A stretch of DNA of 58,241 bases. Origin: Elusimicrobiota bacterium (GTDB lineage Bacteria > Elusimicrobiota > Elusimicrobia > UBA1565 > JACRDR01). Position numbers and translations under genes: made by a program. The notes under the pieces were generated by a model. It was given only the letters and a program-made list of their open reading frames with translations. It made no database searches and had not been told where the DNA came from. The DNA lies in the NCBI GenBank assembly GCA_026388115.1, contig JAPLKK010000119.1:1-58241 (forward strand), in the 5' to 3' direction. Positions within the stretch are counted from its first letter, which is position 1. Every line of letters begins with the position of its first letter. Positions 47,202-55,541 of this stretch are shown piece after piece.

Positions 47202-48662
47202 TTAGGGATCTTCTTGCAGCGCGGCGTAGAGCCGCGTCGCCGAGAACGCGCCTAGCGCGGCGAGCACGGCGGCGACCGCGGCGCGCGCCGCCCACGGAAG
47301 CGACCTCAGAGCGCCCTCGCCGGAAAACAAGTCGAGCCACGGGTGCAGGCTCCAGGACCACACCGTCGCCTTCTCAAGGTCGACACGCCAGCCGTAGCCG
47401 GGCCAAGTGAGGTAGCCGCCGAGGGCGTGGACGAGGATCGAGAAGGCCCCGGCGCCGCACCACGCCGCCAGCCGCCGAGGCTCGGACCGGATCGCGCTCT
47501 CCAGTTCCGCGCAGCAGAAAGCCAATACCATGGCCATGGCGGCGAAGTAGCGCGTGCCGAACGTAGCGCCGCCCACCCAGGAGTCGTAGCAGGCGACGAA
47601 GGCCCATGTCGCGAGCGCGCCCGGCGCCAGCCAGCGCGACTCGGCGCTCGCCTCGCGCCGCAAGGGGGCCCATAGCCCGAAGGCCAAGAAAGGCGAGAAC
47701 AGCAGCATCCCGCGCGTCGGACTGAGCAGCATGGCGACGAAGGCGGCGGGCTGAAAGCCCGTCAGCAGGGCCGCATGGACCGGAGCCTCGGGCGGGACGA
47801 AGCGCCCCGTGTAGTGATGCCAGTAGCCGAGCAGCAAGACAGCCGGGACGGCGGCGCCGAGCGCAAAGCCGGGCAGGCGACGCGCACGATGGAACAGCAC
47901 GTGGAGCCCGGCGGGCGCGGCGAAGAAGACGCTGTCCGGCCGCGCGGCGACGGCCCAGCCGAAGCCGAGCCCGGAGAGGAAATCCCAACGCCTTCCCGCG
48001 CGCGTGAGGCCGAGCAGGCCGAGCGACAGGCCCAGGCAAGCGGGGCCGTGCTGGTACAACGCCTGGCTGCTGACGCTGAAGGCCCAGGTGCCGAAAGCGT
48101 AGAAGGCGGCGATGCACAGCGCCCATGCGCGCGACGCGCGGGCGGAGCAGGCATGATAAAGAAGCGACACCGAGCCCGCAACGATCAGCGCCGCGCTCAC
48201 CTTGGAGAGGTTGTGCAAGAACTGCTCGGTCGGCAAGACTCCGCCCAGCGTCGGCAAGAGGTACAGCGGCAGGGCCATCAGCGCCGGGGCGACCGGGTAG
48301 AGAGAAAGGCGATGAGGCCCGGCGGCAAGGGTGAAATTCAGCGGCAGCAGGCGATCGCCGATAAAGCGGTCCAGCGCGAACGTGTGATCGCGCAGCAAGG
48401 CGAAGGGCACGAGGGACATCGGGATGTCGTCGCCGCCATGCCAGCGAAAAGTGGAGAGATAGACCGCGGCCGACAGCAGGAAGAGGAACGCGCCCGGACG
48501 CCGCTCCCACGGGCGGCGCGCTTCGGCGAACAACCAGCCGAGCCCGGCCAGGCAGGCGAGGAAGGCCGGGGTCCATAGGACGCCGCCGCGAAAATCGGCC
48601 CAGAAGAACCAGGAGAGACCGGCGGCAAAAGCAAAGCTGAAGATACGTTTCGGCGCGGGCAC
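47202..48662 (-). CDS. Polytopic membrane protein, GT-C/dolichyl-phosphate-mannosyltransferase-like
   Basis: A 486-aa protein with about 11-12 transmembrane helices. STFRWHGGDDIPMSLVPFALL in the first extracytoplasmic loop holds acidic residues in the place of the GT-C catalytic Asp (the DD of HGGDD), and AARPDSVFFAAPAG and YDSWVGGATFGTRYFAAM recall GT39-type and related bacterial transferases. A role in glycan transfer from a polyprenyl-phosphate sugar at the periplasmic face fits with the GT2 enzymes nearby. Start GTG 48662 is supported by TATACT 9 bp upstream. It is divergent from kdsD. Confidence 0.65.
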   Translation of the reverse strand: MPAPKRIFSFAFAAGLSWFFWADFRGGVLWTPAFLACLAGLGWLFAEARRPWERRPGAFLFLLSAAVYLSTFRWHGGDDIPMSLVPFALLRDHTFALDRFIGDRLLPLNFTLAAGPHRLSLYPVAPALMALPLYLLPTLGGVLPTEQFLHNLSKVSAALIVAGSVSLLYHACSARASRAWALCIAAFYAFGTWAFSVSSQALYQHGPACLGLSLGLLGLTRAGRRWDFLSGLGFGWAVAARPDSVFFAAPAGLHVLFHRARRLPGFALGAAVPAVLLLGYWHHYTGRFVPPEAPVHAALLTGFQPAAFVAMLLSPTRGMLLFSPFLAFGLWAPLRREASAESRWLAPGALATWAFVACYDSWVGGATFGTRYFAAMAMVLAFCCAELESAIRSEPRRLAAWCGAGAFSILVHALGGYLTWPGYGWRVDLEKATVWSWSLHPWLDLFSGEGALRSLPWAARAAVAAVLAALGAFSATRLYAALQEDP

Positions 48663-48671
48663 GGGAAGCCG

Positions 48672-48677
48672 AGTATA
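48672..48677 (-). promoter_or_regulatory. -10 box of the GT-C-like gene
   Basis: TATACT on the minus strand, 9 bp before GTG 48662. It belongs to the divergent pair with the box at 48689 in a 38-bp gap. Confidence 0.5.
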
Positions 48678-48688
48678 GCGTTTTTTGT

Positions 48689-48694
48689 TAGAAT
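48689..48694 (+). promoter_or_regulatory. -10 box of kdsD
   Basis: TAGAAT after a T-rich run, 6 bp before ATG 48701. The expected transcript starts on or next to the A of the ATG. Confidence 0.55.
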
Positions 48695-48700
48695 CGCTTG

Positions 48701-49684
48701 ATGAGTCGGCAACGGCGTCTTGACGTCGAGCGCGAGCTGAAGGCCGTCATCGGCCTGGAAGCGGATGCCTTGCGCCAAGTCCAGCGCGCCGTGAACGAGG
48801 CCTTCACCCGCGCGGTGCGCCTGTTGGCCCGCTGCCGCGGCAAGGTGGTCGTCACGGGCATGGGCAAGTCGGGGCTCATCGGCCACAAGATAGCCGCCAC
48901 CCTCGCGGCGACCGGCACGCCCGCCATCTACCTGCACCCCGCCGACGGGATGCACGGCGACCTGGGCGTGGTCCAGCGGGGCGACGTGGTGCTCGCCATC
49001 GGGAAGTCCGGCGAGTCCGACGAGCTGAACGCGATCCTCCCGGCCATCAAGCGCATCGGCGTGCCGATCGTGGCGATCACCTCGAGCGTCCGCTCCACCT
49101 TGGCGCGCCGCTCCGATCTGGTGCTGTTCACGCCCATCGACCGAGAGGCCTGCCCGCCCAACCTTTCCCCCACTTGCCGCCCCACCGCGGCGCTCGCCGT
49201 GGGCGACGCCTTGGCGGTCACGCTGATGAAGCTGCGGGGCTTCAAGAAGGAGCATTTCGCCTTGCTGCACCCGGGCGGCCGCCTGGGCAAGCGCCTCACG
49301 CTCACCGTCGCCGACATCATGCGCGACGGCGACAGCAACCCCGTCATCGGCGCGGGCGCGACCATGCAGGAGGCGCTCGTCGAGATGACGCGCCAGCACG
49401 CGGGGGCGGTCTCGGTCGTGGACCGGCGCGGCAGGCTCCTGGGCCTCGTCACCGATTACGACATCCGCCGCCAGCTCGAGCGGGGCGAGAACATCCTGCG
49501 CAAGTCGGTCAAAGAGGTGATGAACCCGCGCGCCACCTCGATCCGCTCCGACCGCCTGGCCGTAGAGGCGGCGGACCTGATGGGCAACCGCAAGTACCCC
49601 TTCACCGTCCTGCCCGTGGTGGACGCGCGCGGGCGGGCGATCGGCATGATCAATCTCGTGGATATCCGCTCGCGGGGCCTGTGA
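48701..49684 (+). CDS. kdsD: Arabinose-5-phosphate isomerase (KdsD/KpsF/GutQ)
   Basis: Interconverts D-ribulose 5-phosphate and D-arabinose 5-phosphate, the first step to Kdo. It is 327 aa with an N-terminal SIS domain (VVVTGMGKSGLIGHKIAATLAATGTPAIYLHPADGMHGDLG, the family signature with HGDLG) and two CBS domains (~205-327; VADIMRDGD, MNPRATSIRSDR). LAVTLMKLRGFKKEHFALLHPGGRLGKRL is the classic KdsD linker. ATG 48701 is chosen over the TTG one codon earlier since TAGAAT lies 6 bp before it. It is first of a four-gene plus-strand operon. Its presence argues for Kdo-type LPS or capsule in this organism and may supply the KdsB-like pathway too. Confidence 0.95.
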   Translation: MSRQRRLDVERELKAVIGLEADALRQVQRAVNEAFTRAVRLLARCRGKVVVTGMGKSGLIGHKIAATLAATGTPAIYLHPADGMHGDLGVVQRGDVVLAIGKSGESDELNAILPAIKRIGVPIVAITSSVRSTLARRSDLVLFTPIDREACPPNLSPTCRPTAALAVGDALAVTLMKLRGFKKEHFALLHPGGRLGKRLTLTVADIMRDGDSNPVIGAGATMQEALVEMTRQHAGAVSVVDRRGRLLGLVTDYDIRRQLERGENILRKSVKEVMNPRATSIRSDRLAVEAADLMGNRKYPFTVLPVVDARGRAIGMINLVDIRSRGL

Positions 49685-51159
49685 AGACCCGGACTTCTCC
49701 CTCCCCCCTTGCGGGGGTGGCTGCCCCCGGGCAGGGTGGGGGGTCGGCGACCGCGCCGGTCGCTTTTCCTGTCTGGCTGAGGCACGCCCTGCGCCTCGCG
49801 CTGCATCTCCTCTTGGACGGCGCAAGCGTCGTGCTGGCTTACCGGCTCGCCTACGAGCTGCGCTTCCACGACGCGGCTTTTTTGCGGCGCTTCCCGATGA
49901 TCGGCGTCGATCCGGGCTGGTACCTCCACCGCAAGCTCCTTTTCGCGGTGGTGCCGATGTGGCTGGCGCTGTTCTGGTACGACGCGCGGCTCTACGCCGC
50001 GGCCTACAGATCCGGCTCCGACCGTTTTCTCCTGATCTGCAGAGGCGCGGCGCTGGCCACCATGGTGACGCTCGCGGCGACGTTCATCTACAGCCGGCTG
50101 CTCTTCTCGCGCCTCGTGATGCTCATGGCCGCCCCGCTCGCCGTCGCCTTCGTGGCGGTGGCCCAGGCCGCGGTCCTCAAGCTCGACCGCTGGGTGGCGC
50201 GCCACGAGCACACCTCTCCCCTGCTTCTCATCGGCGGCGGCAAGGCCTCGGAGCTCATCCGGCTGAATCTGCTGGCGCGCCACCCCGGCCTTCCCATCCA
50301 CCAGCTCGACGAGCTCACGAGCGCCGACGAGGCGCTGGCGGCCGCCCGGGCCTGCGGAGCGCGCGAGGTGGTGCTCACGCGCTCGGCGCGCGGCAGCGCC
50401 GCGGCCCTCGCCCTGGCCGAGGCGTGCGAGAATGCCGACATCGACTTCAAGATCGTGCCGGACCTGCTCGAGCTGAGACTGGGCGAGCTGCAGATGGACG
50501 GGTCGCTCGGCGTGCTCGCCTATCGCCTCCAGCACACCTCTCTCACCCCCGCCAACTACGCGGCCAAGCGCGCCTTCGACATGGCCTTCAGCCTGTTGGT
50601 GCTGGCCGCCGCGGCCCTGCCGCTGGCTCTCATCGCCCTGCTCATCAAGCTCGATTCCGACGGCCCGGTGCTGTATCGCCAGAAGCGGCTGGGGCTGCGG
50701 AGCCAGCCCTTCGACGCCTACAAGTTCCGGACGATGCGCCGGGACGCCGAGGCCCGGCTCAAGGACGTGCGCACCGAGCAAGGGGGCTTCTTCAAGCTCA
50801 AGGACGACCCGCGCGTGACGAGGGTCGGGCGCGTCCTGCGGCGCTTCTCGCTCGACGAGTTCCCGCAGTTCTTGAACGTGCTGCGCGGCGAGATGAGCGT
50901 CGTCGGGCCGCGGCCCCTCGCCGTCACGACCGGCGAGCTGGAGGAGCTGGTCCGCGAGTTCGGGCCGACGGCGAAGAAACGGATGAACATGCTGCCCGGC
51001 ATCACGGGGCTGTGGCAGGTCTCGGGCCGCTCGGACGTCGACAGCGAGCAGCGCTTCGCGCTCGACATGTACTACATCGAGCGCTGGTCTTTGGGCCTGG
51101 ACCTCACGGTGATCCTCAGGACCGTGCCCGCGATGCTGCTCGGCAAAGGAGCGTACTGA
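49681..51159 (+). CDS. Exopolysaccharide polyprenyl glycosylphosphotransferase (WbaP/WcaJ-like)
   Basis: Transfers a sugar-1-phosphate from an NDP-sugar to undecaprenyl phosphate, starting repeat-unit synthesis at the inner membrane. It is 492 aa with about four N-terminal helices, a CoA-binding-like domain (LLLIGGGKASELIRL), then the catalytic domain from ~315: KRAFDMAFSLLVLAAAALPLALIALLIK (re-entrant helix), VLYRQKRLGL, KFRTMRRDAE, RRFSLDEFPQFLNVLRGEMSVVGPRP, and the C-terminal MLPGITGLWQVSGRS. The start is GTG 49681 (GTGA overlap with kdsD). Residues ~5-22 (SPSPLAGVAAPGQGGG) are encoded by repeat copy 4, an intrusion into the N-terminus. The first sugar is not predictable. Confidence 0.92.
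   Translation: MKTRTSPSPLAGVAAPGQGGGSATAPVAFPVWLRHALRLALHLLLDGASVVLAYRLAYELRFHDAAFLRRFPMIGVDPGWYLHRKLLFAVVPMWLALFWYDARLYAAAYRSGSDRFLLICRGAALATMVTLAATFIYSRLLFSRLVMLMAAPLAVAFVAVAQAAVLKLDRWVARHEHTSPLLLIGGGKASELIRLNLLARHPGLPIHQLDELTSADEALAAARACGAREVVLTRSARGSAAALALAEACENADIDFKIVPDLLELRLGELQMDGSLGVLAYRLQHTSLTPANYAAKRAFDMAFSLLVLAAAALPLALIALLIKLDSDGPVLYRQKRLGLRSQPFDAYKFRTMRRDAEARLKDVRTEQGGFFKLKDDPRVTRVGRVLRRFSLDEFPQFLNVLRGEMSVVGPRPLAVTTGELEELVREFGPTAKKRMNMLPGITGLWQVSGRSDVDSEQRFALDMYYIERWSLGLDLTVILRTVPAMLLGKGAY
49696..49744 (+). repeat. GC-rich palindromic repeat, copy 4 (inside coding sequence, expanded)
   Basis: A 49-bp variant; the right arm is interrupted by about 10 extra bases (CTGCCCCCGGGCA region). 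It lies in codons 6-21 of the glycosylphosphotransferase gene, directly after the GTGA overlap, and is translated without a frameshift. Confidence 0.85.
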
Positions 51160-52295
51160 TGGAAACGGCGACCGCCTTGGACCGCATCCCGTTCTTGGAC
51201 TTGAAGGATCAGTACGCCGCGCTGCGCGGCGAGCTGCTGGAGGCGGCGACGCGCGTGCTCGACAGCGGGCGCTTCATCCTCGGGCCGGAAGGCGAGGCCT
51301 TCGAGCGCGAGTTCGCCGAGCTGCAGGGGGCGCCCTCGTGCCTCGGCGTCTCCTCGGGCACGGACGCGCTGATGCTGGCGCTGGAGGCGTCGGGCGTGCG
51401 CGCCGGAGACGAGGTGATCGTCCCCTCCTTCACCTTCATCGCCACGGCCACCGTCGTCAACGCCGTGGGCGCGACCCCCGTCTTCGCCGACGTGGACCCG
51501 GAGCGGCTGACCTTGGACGCGGCCAGCGCCGCCTCGCGGGTGACGAAGCGCACCAAGGCGATGATCCCGGTCCACCTTTTCGGCGGCCCGGCGGAGATGG
51601 CGCCGCTCGTCGCGCTCGCGCGCGAGCGCAAGCTCGCTTTGATCGAGGACTGCGCCCAGGCGCACCTGGCGACGTACAAGGGCAAGGGCGTCGGCTCCAT
51701 CGGCGACGCGGGCGGCTTCTCGTTCTACCCCTCGAAGAACCTCGGCGCGGCGGGCGACGCCGGCGCCATCACGACGCGGCGCAAGCCCCTCGCGGACGCC
51801 TGCGCGACGCTGCGCGACGTCGGCCGCCGCCCGGGCAAGAAGCGCTACGAGCACGAGTGCGTCGGCCGCAACTGCCGCTTAGACGAGCTGCAGGCCGCCG
51901 TCCTGCGCGTCAAGCTCAAGCGGCTGGCCTCATGGACCGAGGCGCGCCGCCGCCTGGCCGCGCGCTACCGCGCGGGCCTCGCCGGCCTGGACCTGCGCCT
52001 GCCGCCGCCCGAGGAGGCCGGCAGCCGCCACGTGTACCACTGCTTCACCGTCCAGACGCCGCGCCGCGACGCCTTGGCGAAGCGTCTGGCCGACGCGGGC
52101 ATCGGCACCGCGATCTATTATCCGATCCCGCTCCACCTTCAGCCCGCCTACGCCGGGAGCGCGCGCAGGGGAGAGCTGCCCGCCAGCGAGCGGGCCTGCG
52201 GCCAGGTGCTCAGCCTGCCGATGTTCCCCGAGCTGGCCGAGGCCGCGGTGGACCGCGTCTGCGAGGAGACGCGCCGCTTCTTCGCGGTCTTATGA
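51159..52295 (+). CDS. DegT/DnrJ/EryC1/StrS sugar aminotransferase
   Basis: A 378-aa PLP enzyme. IPFLDLKDQYAALRGE is the typical start, SSGTDALMLALEASGVRAGDEVIVPSFTFIATA the PLP-phosphate and family motif, IEDCAQAHLATYKG the PLP-contacting Asp, FSFYPSKNLGAAGDAGAI the PLP lysine, and RNCRLDELQAAVLRVKL with YYPIPLHLQPAY the C-terminal substrate parts. It is close to WbpE/FdtB/QdtB types that aminate a 3-keto sugar, judged by the YPxPLHxQ motif. It starts at ATG 51159 by a TGATG overlap with the transferase stop and overlaps the next GT4 by ATGA. The acyltransferase for the amino sugar is not in this operon. Confidence 0.92.
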   Translation: METATALDRIPFLDLKDQYAALRGELLEAATRVLDSGRFILGPEGEAFEREFAELQGAPSCLGVSSGTDALMLALEASGVRAGDEVIVPSFTFIATATVVNAVGATPVFADVDPERLTLDAASAASRVTKRTKAMIPVHLFGGPAEMAPLVALARERKLALIEDCAQAHLATYKGKGVGSIGDAGGFSFYPSKNLGAAGDAGAITTRRKPLADACATLRDVGRRPGKKRYEHECVGRNCRLDELQAAVLRVKLKRLASWTEARRRLAARYRAGLAGLDLRLPPPEEAGSRHVYHCFTVQTPRRDALAKRLADAGIGTAIYYPIPLHLQPAYAGSARRGELPASERACGQVLSLPMFPELAEAAVDRVCEETRRFFAVL

Positions 52296-53455
52296 AGCGG
52301 GTCCTTTTCGTCGCCACCTCCACGACCCAGGGCGGTGCCGAAAAGACGGTATACACGCTCGCGACCCTGCTCGATCCCCAGAAATTCCAGGTCGCCGGCA
52401 TCGTGAGCCTCAAGCCGAAGGGCGTCTTCGCCGAGAAGCTCGAATCGATGGGCCACAAGGTCTACACGCTCGGGCTCACGGGGCGGCCGAACCTGGGCCA
52501 CCTGAAGGCGCTGGGCGACATCGTCCGAGAGACCAAGCCCGACCTGGTGCACGCGGTGATGTTCCAGGCGATCCAGTTCTCGCGCGCCATGAGGCTCTTC
52601 GGCTACGCCGAGTTCCCCTTGCTGTCGGCGCCGCGCGTCCATTACCGCACGCGCTCGAACTTTTCGCTGTGGATCGACCGCCTGCTCAAGCCTTTCGACG
52701 CGATGCTGGCGACGGAGTCGGAGGCCAGCCGCAAGTACCTGCTCGAAAAGCTCAAGTACGACCCGGACAAGGTCGTCACGGTCTACAACGGCACCGACAT
52801 CGCGAGCTGGCCCCTCTCGAAGGTGGACCGCGAGCGGGTGCGCGGCAAGCTCGGCCTGGGCCCGGAGCATGTCCTTATTGGCGCCGTGGGCCGCCTCGAC
52901 GAGCAGAAGGGGCACCGCTTCCTGCTCGAGGCGGTCGCGCAGCTCAAGGCCGCGCACAAGGTGAAGCTGGCGGTCGTGGGCGAGGGTCCGCTGCGCGGCG
53001 AGCTCGAGGCCCTGGCGCGGAGCCTGCACCTCGAGCACGACGTGGTCTTTCCGGGCGAGCTGCAGAACATCCCGGTGTGGCTCAGCGCCTTCGACATCTT
53101 CGTCCAGCCCTCGTTGTGGGAGGGCCTCCCCAACGCCCTGCTCGAGGCCATGGGCATGGGCCTGCCCGTCATCGCGACGAAAGTCGACGGGGTGCCGGAG
53201 CTCGTCCAGCACGACGTCAACGGCCTGCTCGTCGAGGCCGGTCAGCCCCAGGGCCTGTTCATGGCGATCCAGGACTTGGCGCTCGACGCGGCGTTCCGCG
53301 GGCGCCTCGCCTCGGCCGCCAAGCGCACCATCCAGGAGAAGTTCAAGCTCGCCGACATGATCGCCAACTACGAGAAGCTGTACGCCAAGCTCACGGCGGT
53401 CGGCTCGCGCCCGCCCAACTTCCCCAAGCCCGAGGGAACGTATGGGATCCCTTAG
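52292..53455 (+). CDS. Glycosyltransferase family 4
   Basis: A 387-aa retaining GT-B transferase. FVATSTTQGGAEKTVYTLATLL is the N-terminal GGAE motif, LVHAVMFQAIQFSRAMR follows, IGAVGRLDEQKGHRFLLEAVAQL begins the C-domain, and FVQPSLWEGLPNALLEAMGMGLPVIATKVDGVPELV holds the E-x7-E motif. The plan is that of GT4 enzymes making the second or later sugar of a repeat unit; order in the operon (sugar-1-phosphate transferase, aminotransferase, GT4) suggests it adds the aminated sugar. It ends with a few bases of convergent overlap with the GT39-like gene. Confidence 0.93.
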   Translation: MKRVLFVATSTTQGGAEKTVYTLATLLDPQKFQVAGIVSLKPKGVFAEKLESMGHKVYTLGLTGRPNLGHLKALGDIVRETKPDLVHAVMFQAIQFSRAMRLFGYAEFPLLSAPRVHYRTRSNFSLWIDRLLKPFDAMLATESEASRKYLLEKLKYDPDKVVTVYNGTDIASWPLSKVDRERVRGKLGLGPEHVLIGAVGRLDEQKGHRFLLEAVAQLKAAHKVKLAVVGEGPLRGELEALARSLHLEHDVVFPGELQNIPVWLSAFDIFVQPSLWEGLPNALLEAMGMGLPVIATKVDGVPELVQHDVNGLLVEAGQPQGLFMAIQDLALDAAFRGRLASAAKRTIQEKFKLADMIANYEKLYAKLTAVGSRPPNFPKPEGTYGIP

Positions 53456-55465
53456 GGGATCGTAAGGCGGCCGCGGCTCGGCGTCAGGCCGGGGACGGCC
53501 AGCTCGAAGGGAAGCTCGGGGTTCGGCGCAAACGAGAGCCGGTAAGTCCGAATCTGCCTGCGTCAAGACGACCTCGGCGCTCAGCGGCAGTCGCTCGCGC
53601 AAAACGGCTTCGACGCGCACGCTCCCGTCCAGAGTGACGGCAAGCCGCGACAGGGCCGGCACGCGGGCCGCGATCCAGGAGGCGACGGTCTCGGAGGTCA
53701 CCAGCGCCGACTCCAAGGCCAGGCGGTCGAGATGCAGCAGCCTCACGTCTTCGAGCCGCGACTCGAGGCCCAGCGGGACCAGGTCGAGCCCCTCGAGCCT
53801 GGCCTTCACGTCGCGGATCTCCAGGCCGCGGATCCATAACGACCGCGCCGAAAGTTCCGCGCTCTCATAGACGCCGCGCTTGGGGTCCCAGGGGCCGAAC
53901 GCGACCGTCAAGCCCCGCGCCGAATAAGCCGGCGTCTCGAGAGAGTCGAAGCGCAGCTGACGGGACTTGAACGGCGGCGCAGAGCGCCGCCGGCGCTGGA
54001 ACAAGACGGCCTCCCCCTCCGGCAGAGGGAAGGTGGCGACGACCTCGTAGCCGCGCACGAACCAGGACTGCGGGTCCAGCATGTCCTGGCGCACCTCGGG
54101 CAGCTGGTTGACCACCGACGCCGGCCCGAGCGAGCCCTGCTTGATCAACACGAAATCGGACAGCTCGCAATAGCGACGATTGACGCCGCGGATGTTCACC
54201 CGGAGAGTGCCGTCGCGCCGGCGGATCCATTGGAAGGTCGGGCAGTTGAAGCGTTCATCGTTGGCGACGAGCGTCAGGTTGGCGAACGGCCGGCCCGGCT
54301 CGATGCGGCTTTCCGCCGCCTTCAGGATCTCGGCGATCTTCCAATCCTCGCGGACCGGAGGCCAGCTCGACAAGAACGGCAGGCGGACGCCCGCCGGCTG
54401 AAAGACGATGGGGCGGATCCAGACGTGCGTGAAGTTCGCGGCGCTGAAAAGCTGCCACACGCAGGCCAGAACGGTCAGCGCCTTCGGGAAGACTCCCGGC
54501 ACGAACAGGAACAAGGGGGTCACGAACCAAGCCGTGACGAGCCAGGAGTCGTCGCGGCCCTTGCGCAGGCGATGCGCGAACAAGGCCGCCAGCGCGAGCG
54601 CCCACAGCGGCGCATCCAGGCCGCCCGCCATCTGCCAAAGATAGGTGAGGCACGCCAAGCCCCGCCACACCGGCACCGCCTGGTCGGTCGCGCCCATGAA
54701 CAGGGTCCGGAGGAGCGTCGGGTTTTGGGCGGCGTACCACCACGCGCACCCGAGGACGGCCAAGGCGAGCGCGGCCAGGGCGCGCCAGCGGGTGGACCGC
54801 GCCCGGAGGGCGCGCGCGAGCATCCAAGCCGCCGGCAAGAAATAGGTCCACGCGCTGAACTTGGTCAGCATCGCGAGCGCGGCGCAGGCGCCGAAGGCCA
54901 GGGAACCGGCCCATTCCGTAAACCCCGCGGACCAGACGAGCGACAGGTAACCGGCGGCGACCATCGCGGCGAGCGGCAGGTCCAGGAGCTGCTGGCGCAA
55001 CAGCTCCTGCGTCACCGGCGCGCAGGAGATCAAAAGAACGGCGACGCCGGCCTCCCAAGGGCCGGCCAACAGCATCCCGAGCCCCCAGACCGACAGGATC
55101 AGGACGGCGAGCCAGAACGCGTTGACCCAGAGCGAGGCGGTCGCGGGGTCGGCCCCCGACATCGAGGGCACCAGCGTCAGGCAGTACAGGGGCGGGTACG
55201 CCGGCATGCCCGGCTTGGGCGCGAGATGCACGAAGCCGCTGAAGTCCCCCCGGCTCAGATCCTCGGCGTAGTCCTTCGCCGTCTCCAGATGGACGGACTC
55301 GTCCCAGCGCGGAGGCCGGGACTCGGCGCGGATCCAGGAGCCGAGCAGCCAAAGCTGGAAGACGATGACCGCGGCCGCCGTGAGCGCGCTGAGCGGGACG
55401 GGCCAGCGGCGCGGACGGGGAGCCTCCTCTTCGATCTCTTCGAAGGCGCTGACGCGTTCGGGCAT
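53452..55465 (-). CDS. GT39-like polytopic membrane glycosyltransferase (frameshift near the 3' end)
   Basis: A membrane protein of about 670 aa once one base is dropped. The first periplasmic loop has RWDESVHLETAKDY, the D-E motif of GT-C (GT39/ArnT-like) enzymes, then ~10 transmembrane helices (to ~residue 350), a soluble region, and a C-terminal hydrophilic domain of ~170 residues. In the 1183-aa ORF the sequence after VVLTQADSD reads into the antisense of the GT4 gene. The neighbouring frame gives RTYRLSFAPNPELPFELAV and stops at TAA 53454-53452. The interval is 2014 nt (3n+1), consistent with one extra base near 53555. ATG 55465 is supported by TATAAA 6 bp upstream. Confidence 0.75.
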
Positions 55466-55471
55466 GGGAAA

Positions 55472-55477
55472 TTTATA
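55472..55477 (-). promoter_or_regulatory. -10 box of the GT39-like gene
   Basis: TATAAA on the minus strand, 6 bp before ATG 55465; the transcript is expected to be leaderless. Confidence 0.5.
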
Positions 55478-55493
55478 GCAATTCTGTGGATTT

Positions 55494-55522
55494 CCCCCCA
55501 CCCCCACAAGCGGGGAGGGAGA
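55494..55522 (-). repeat. GC-rich palindromic repeat, copy 5 (shortened)
   Basis: A 29-bp copy, inverse orientation (CCCCCCACCCCCACAAGCGGGGAGGGAGA), lacking the inner CAACCCT block. It sits between two divergent promoters, 6 bp upstream of the TAGACT box at 55529, in the place of a -35 region for both. Confidence 0.8.
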
Positions 55523-55528
55523 ATTTTG

Positions 55529-55534
55529 TAGACT
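55529..55534 (+). promoter_or_regulatory. -10 box of the GDP-mannose gene set
   Basis: TAGACT, 7 bp before ATG 55542. It is identical to the -10 of the MarR/EPS gene. Confidence 0.5.
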
Positions 55535-55541
55535 GCAACGA

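Noticed and set aside
48338-49825. 495-aa ORF on the minus strand opposite kdsD
   Set aside because: High GC keeps antisense frames open. kdsD has complete motifs, and the antisense product has none.
52148-53451. C-terminal half of the 1183-aa ORF on the minus strand
   Set aside because: It is the antisense of the GT4 gene at 52292-53455, with skewed composition; the true GT39-like protein ends at TAA 53454-53452 after a frame change.
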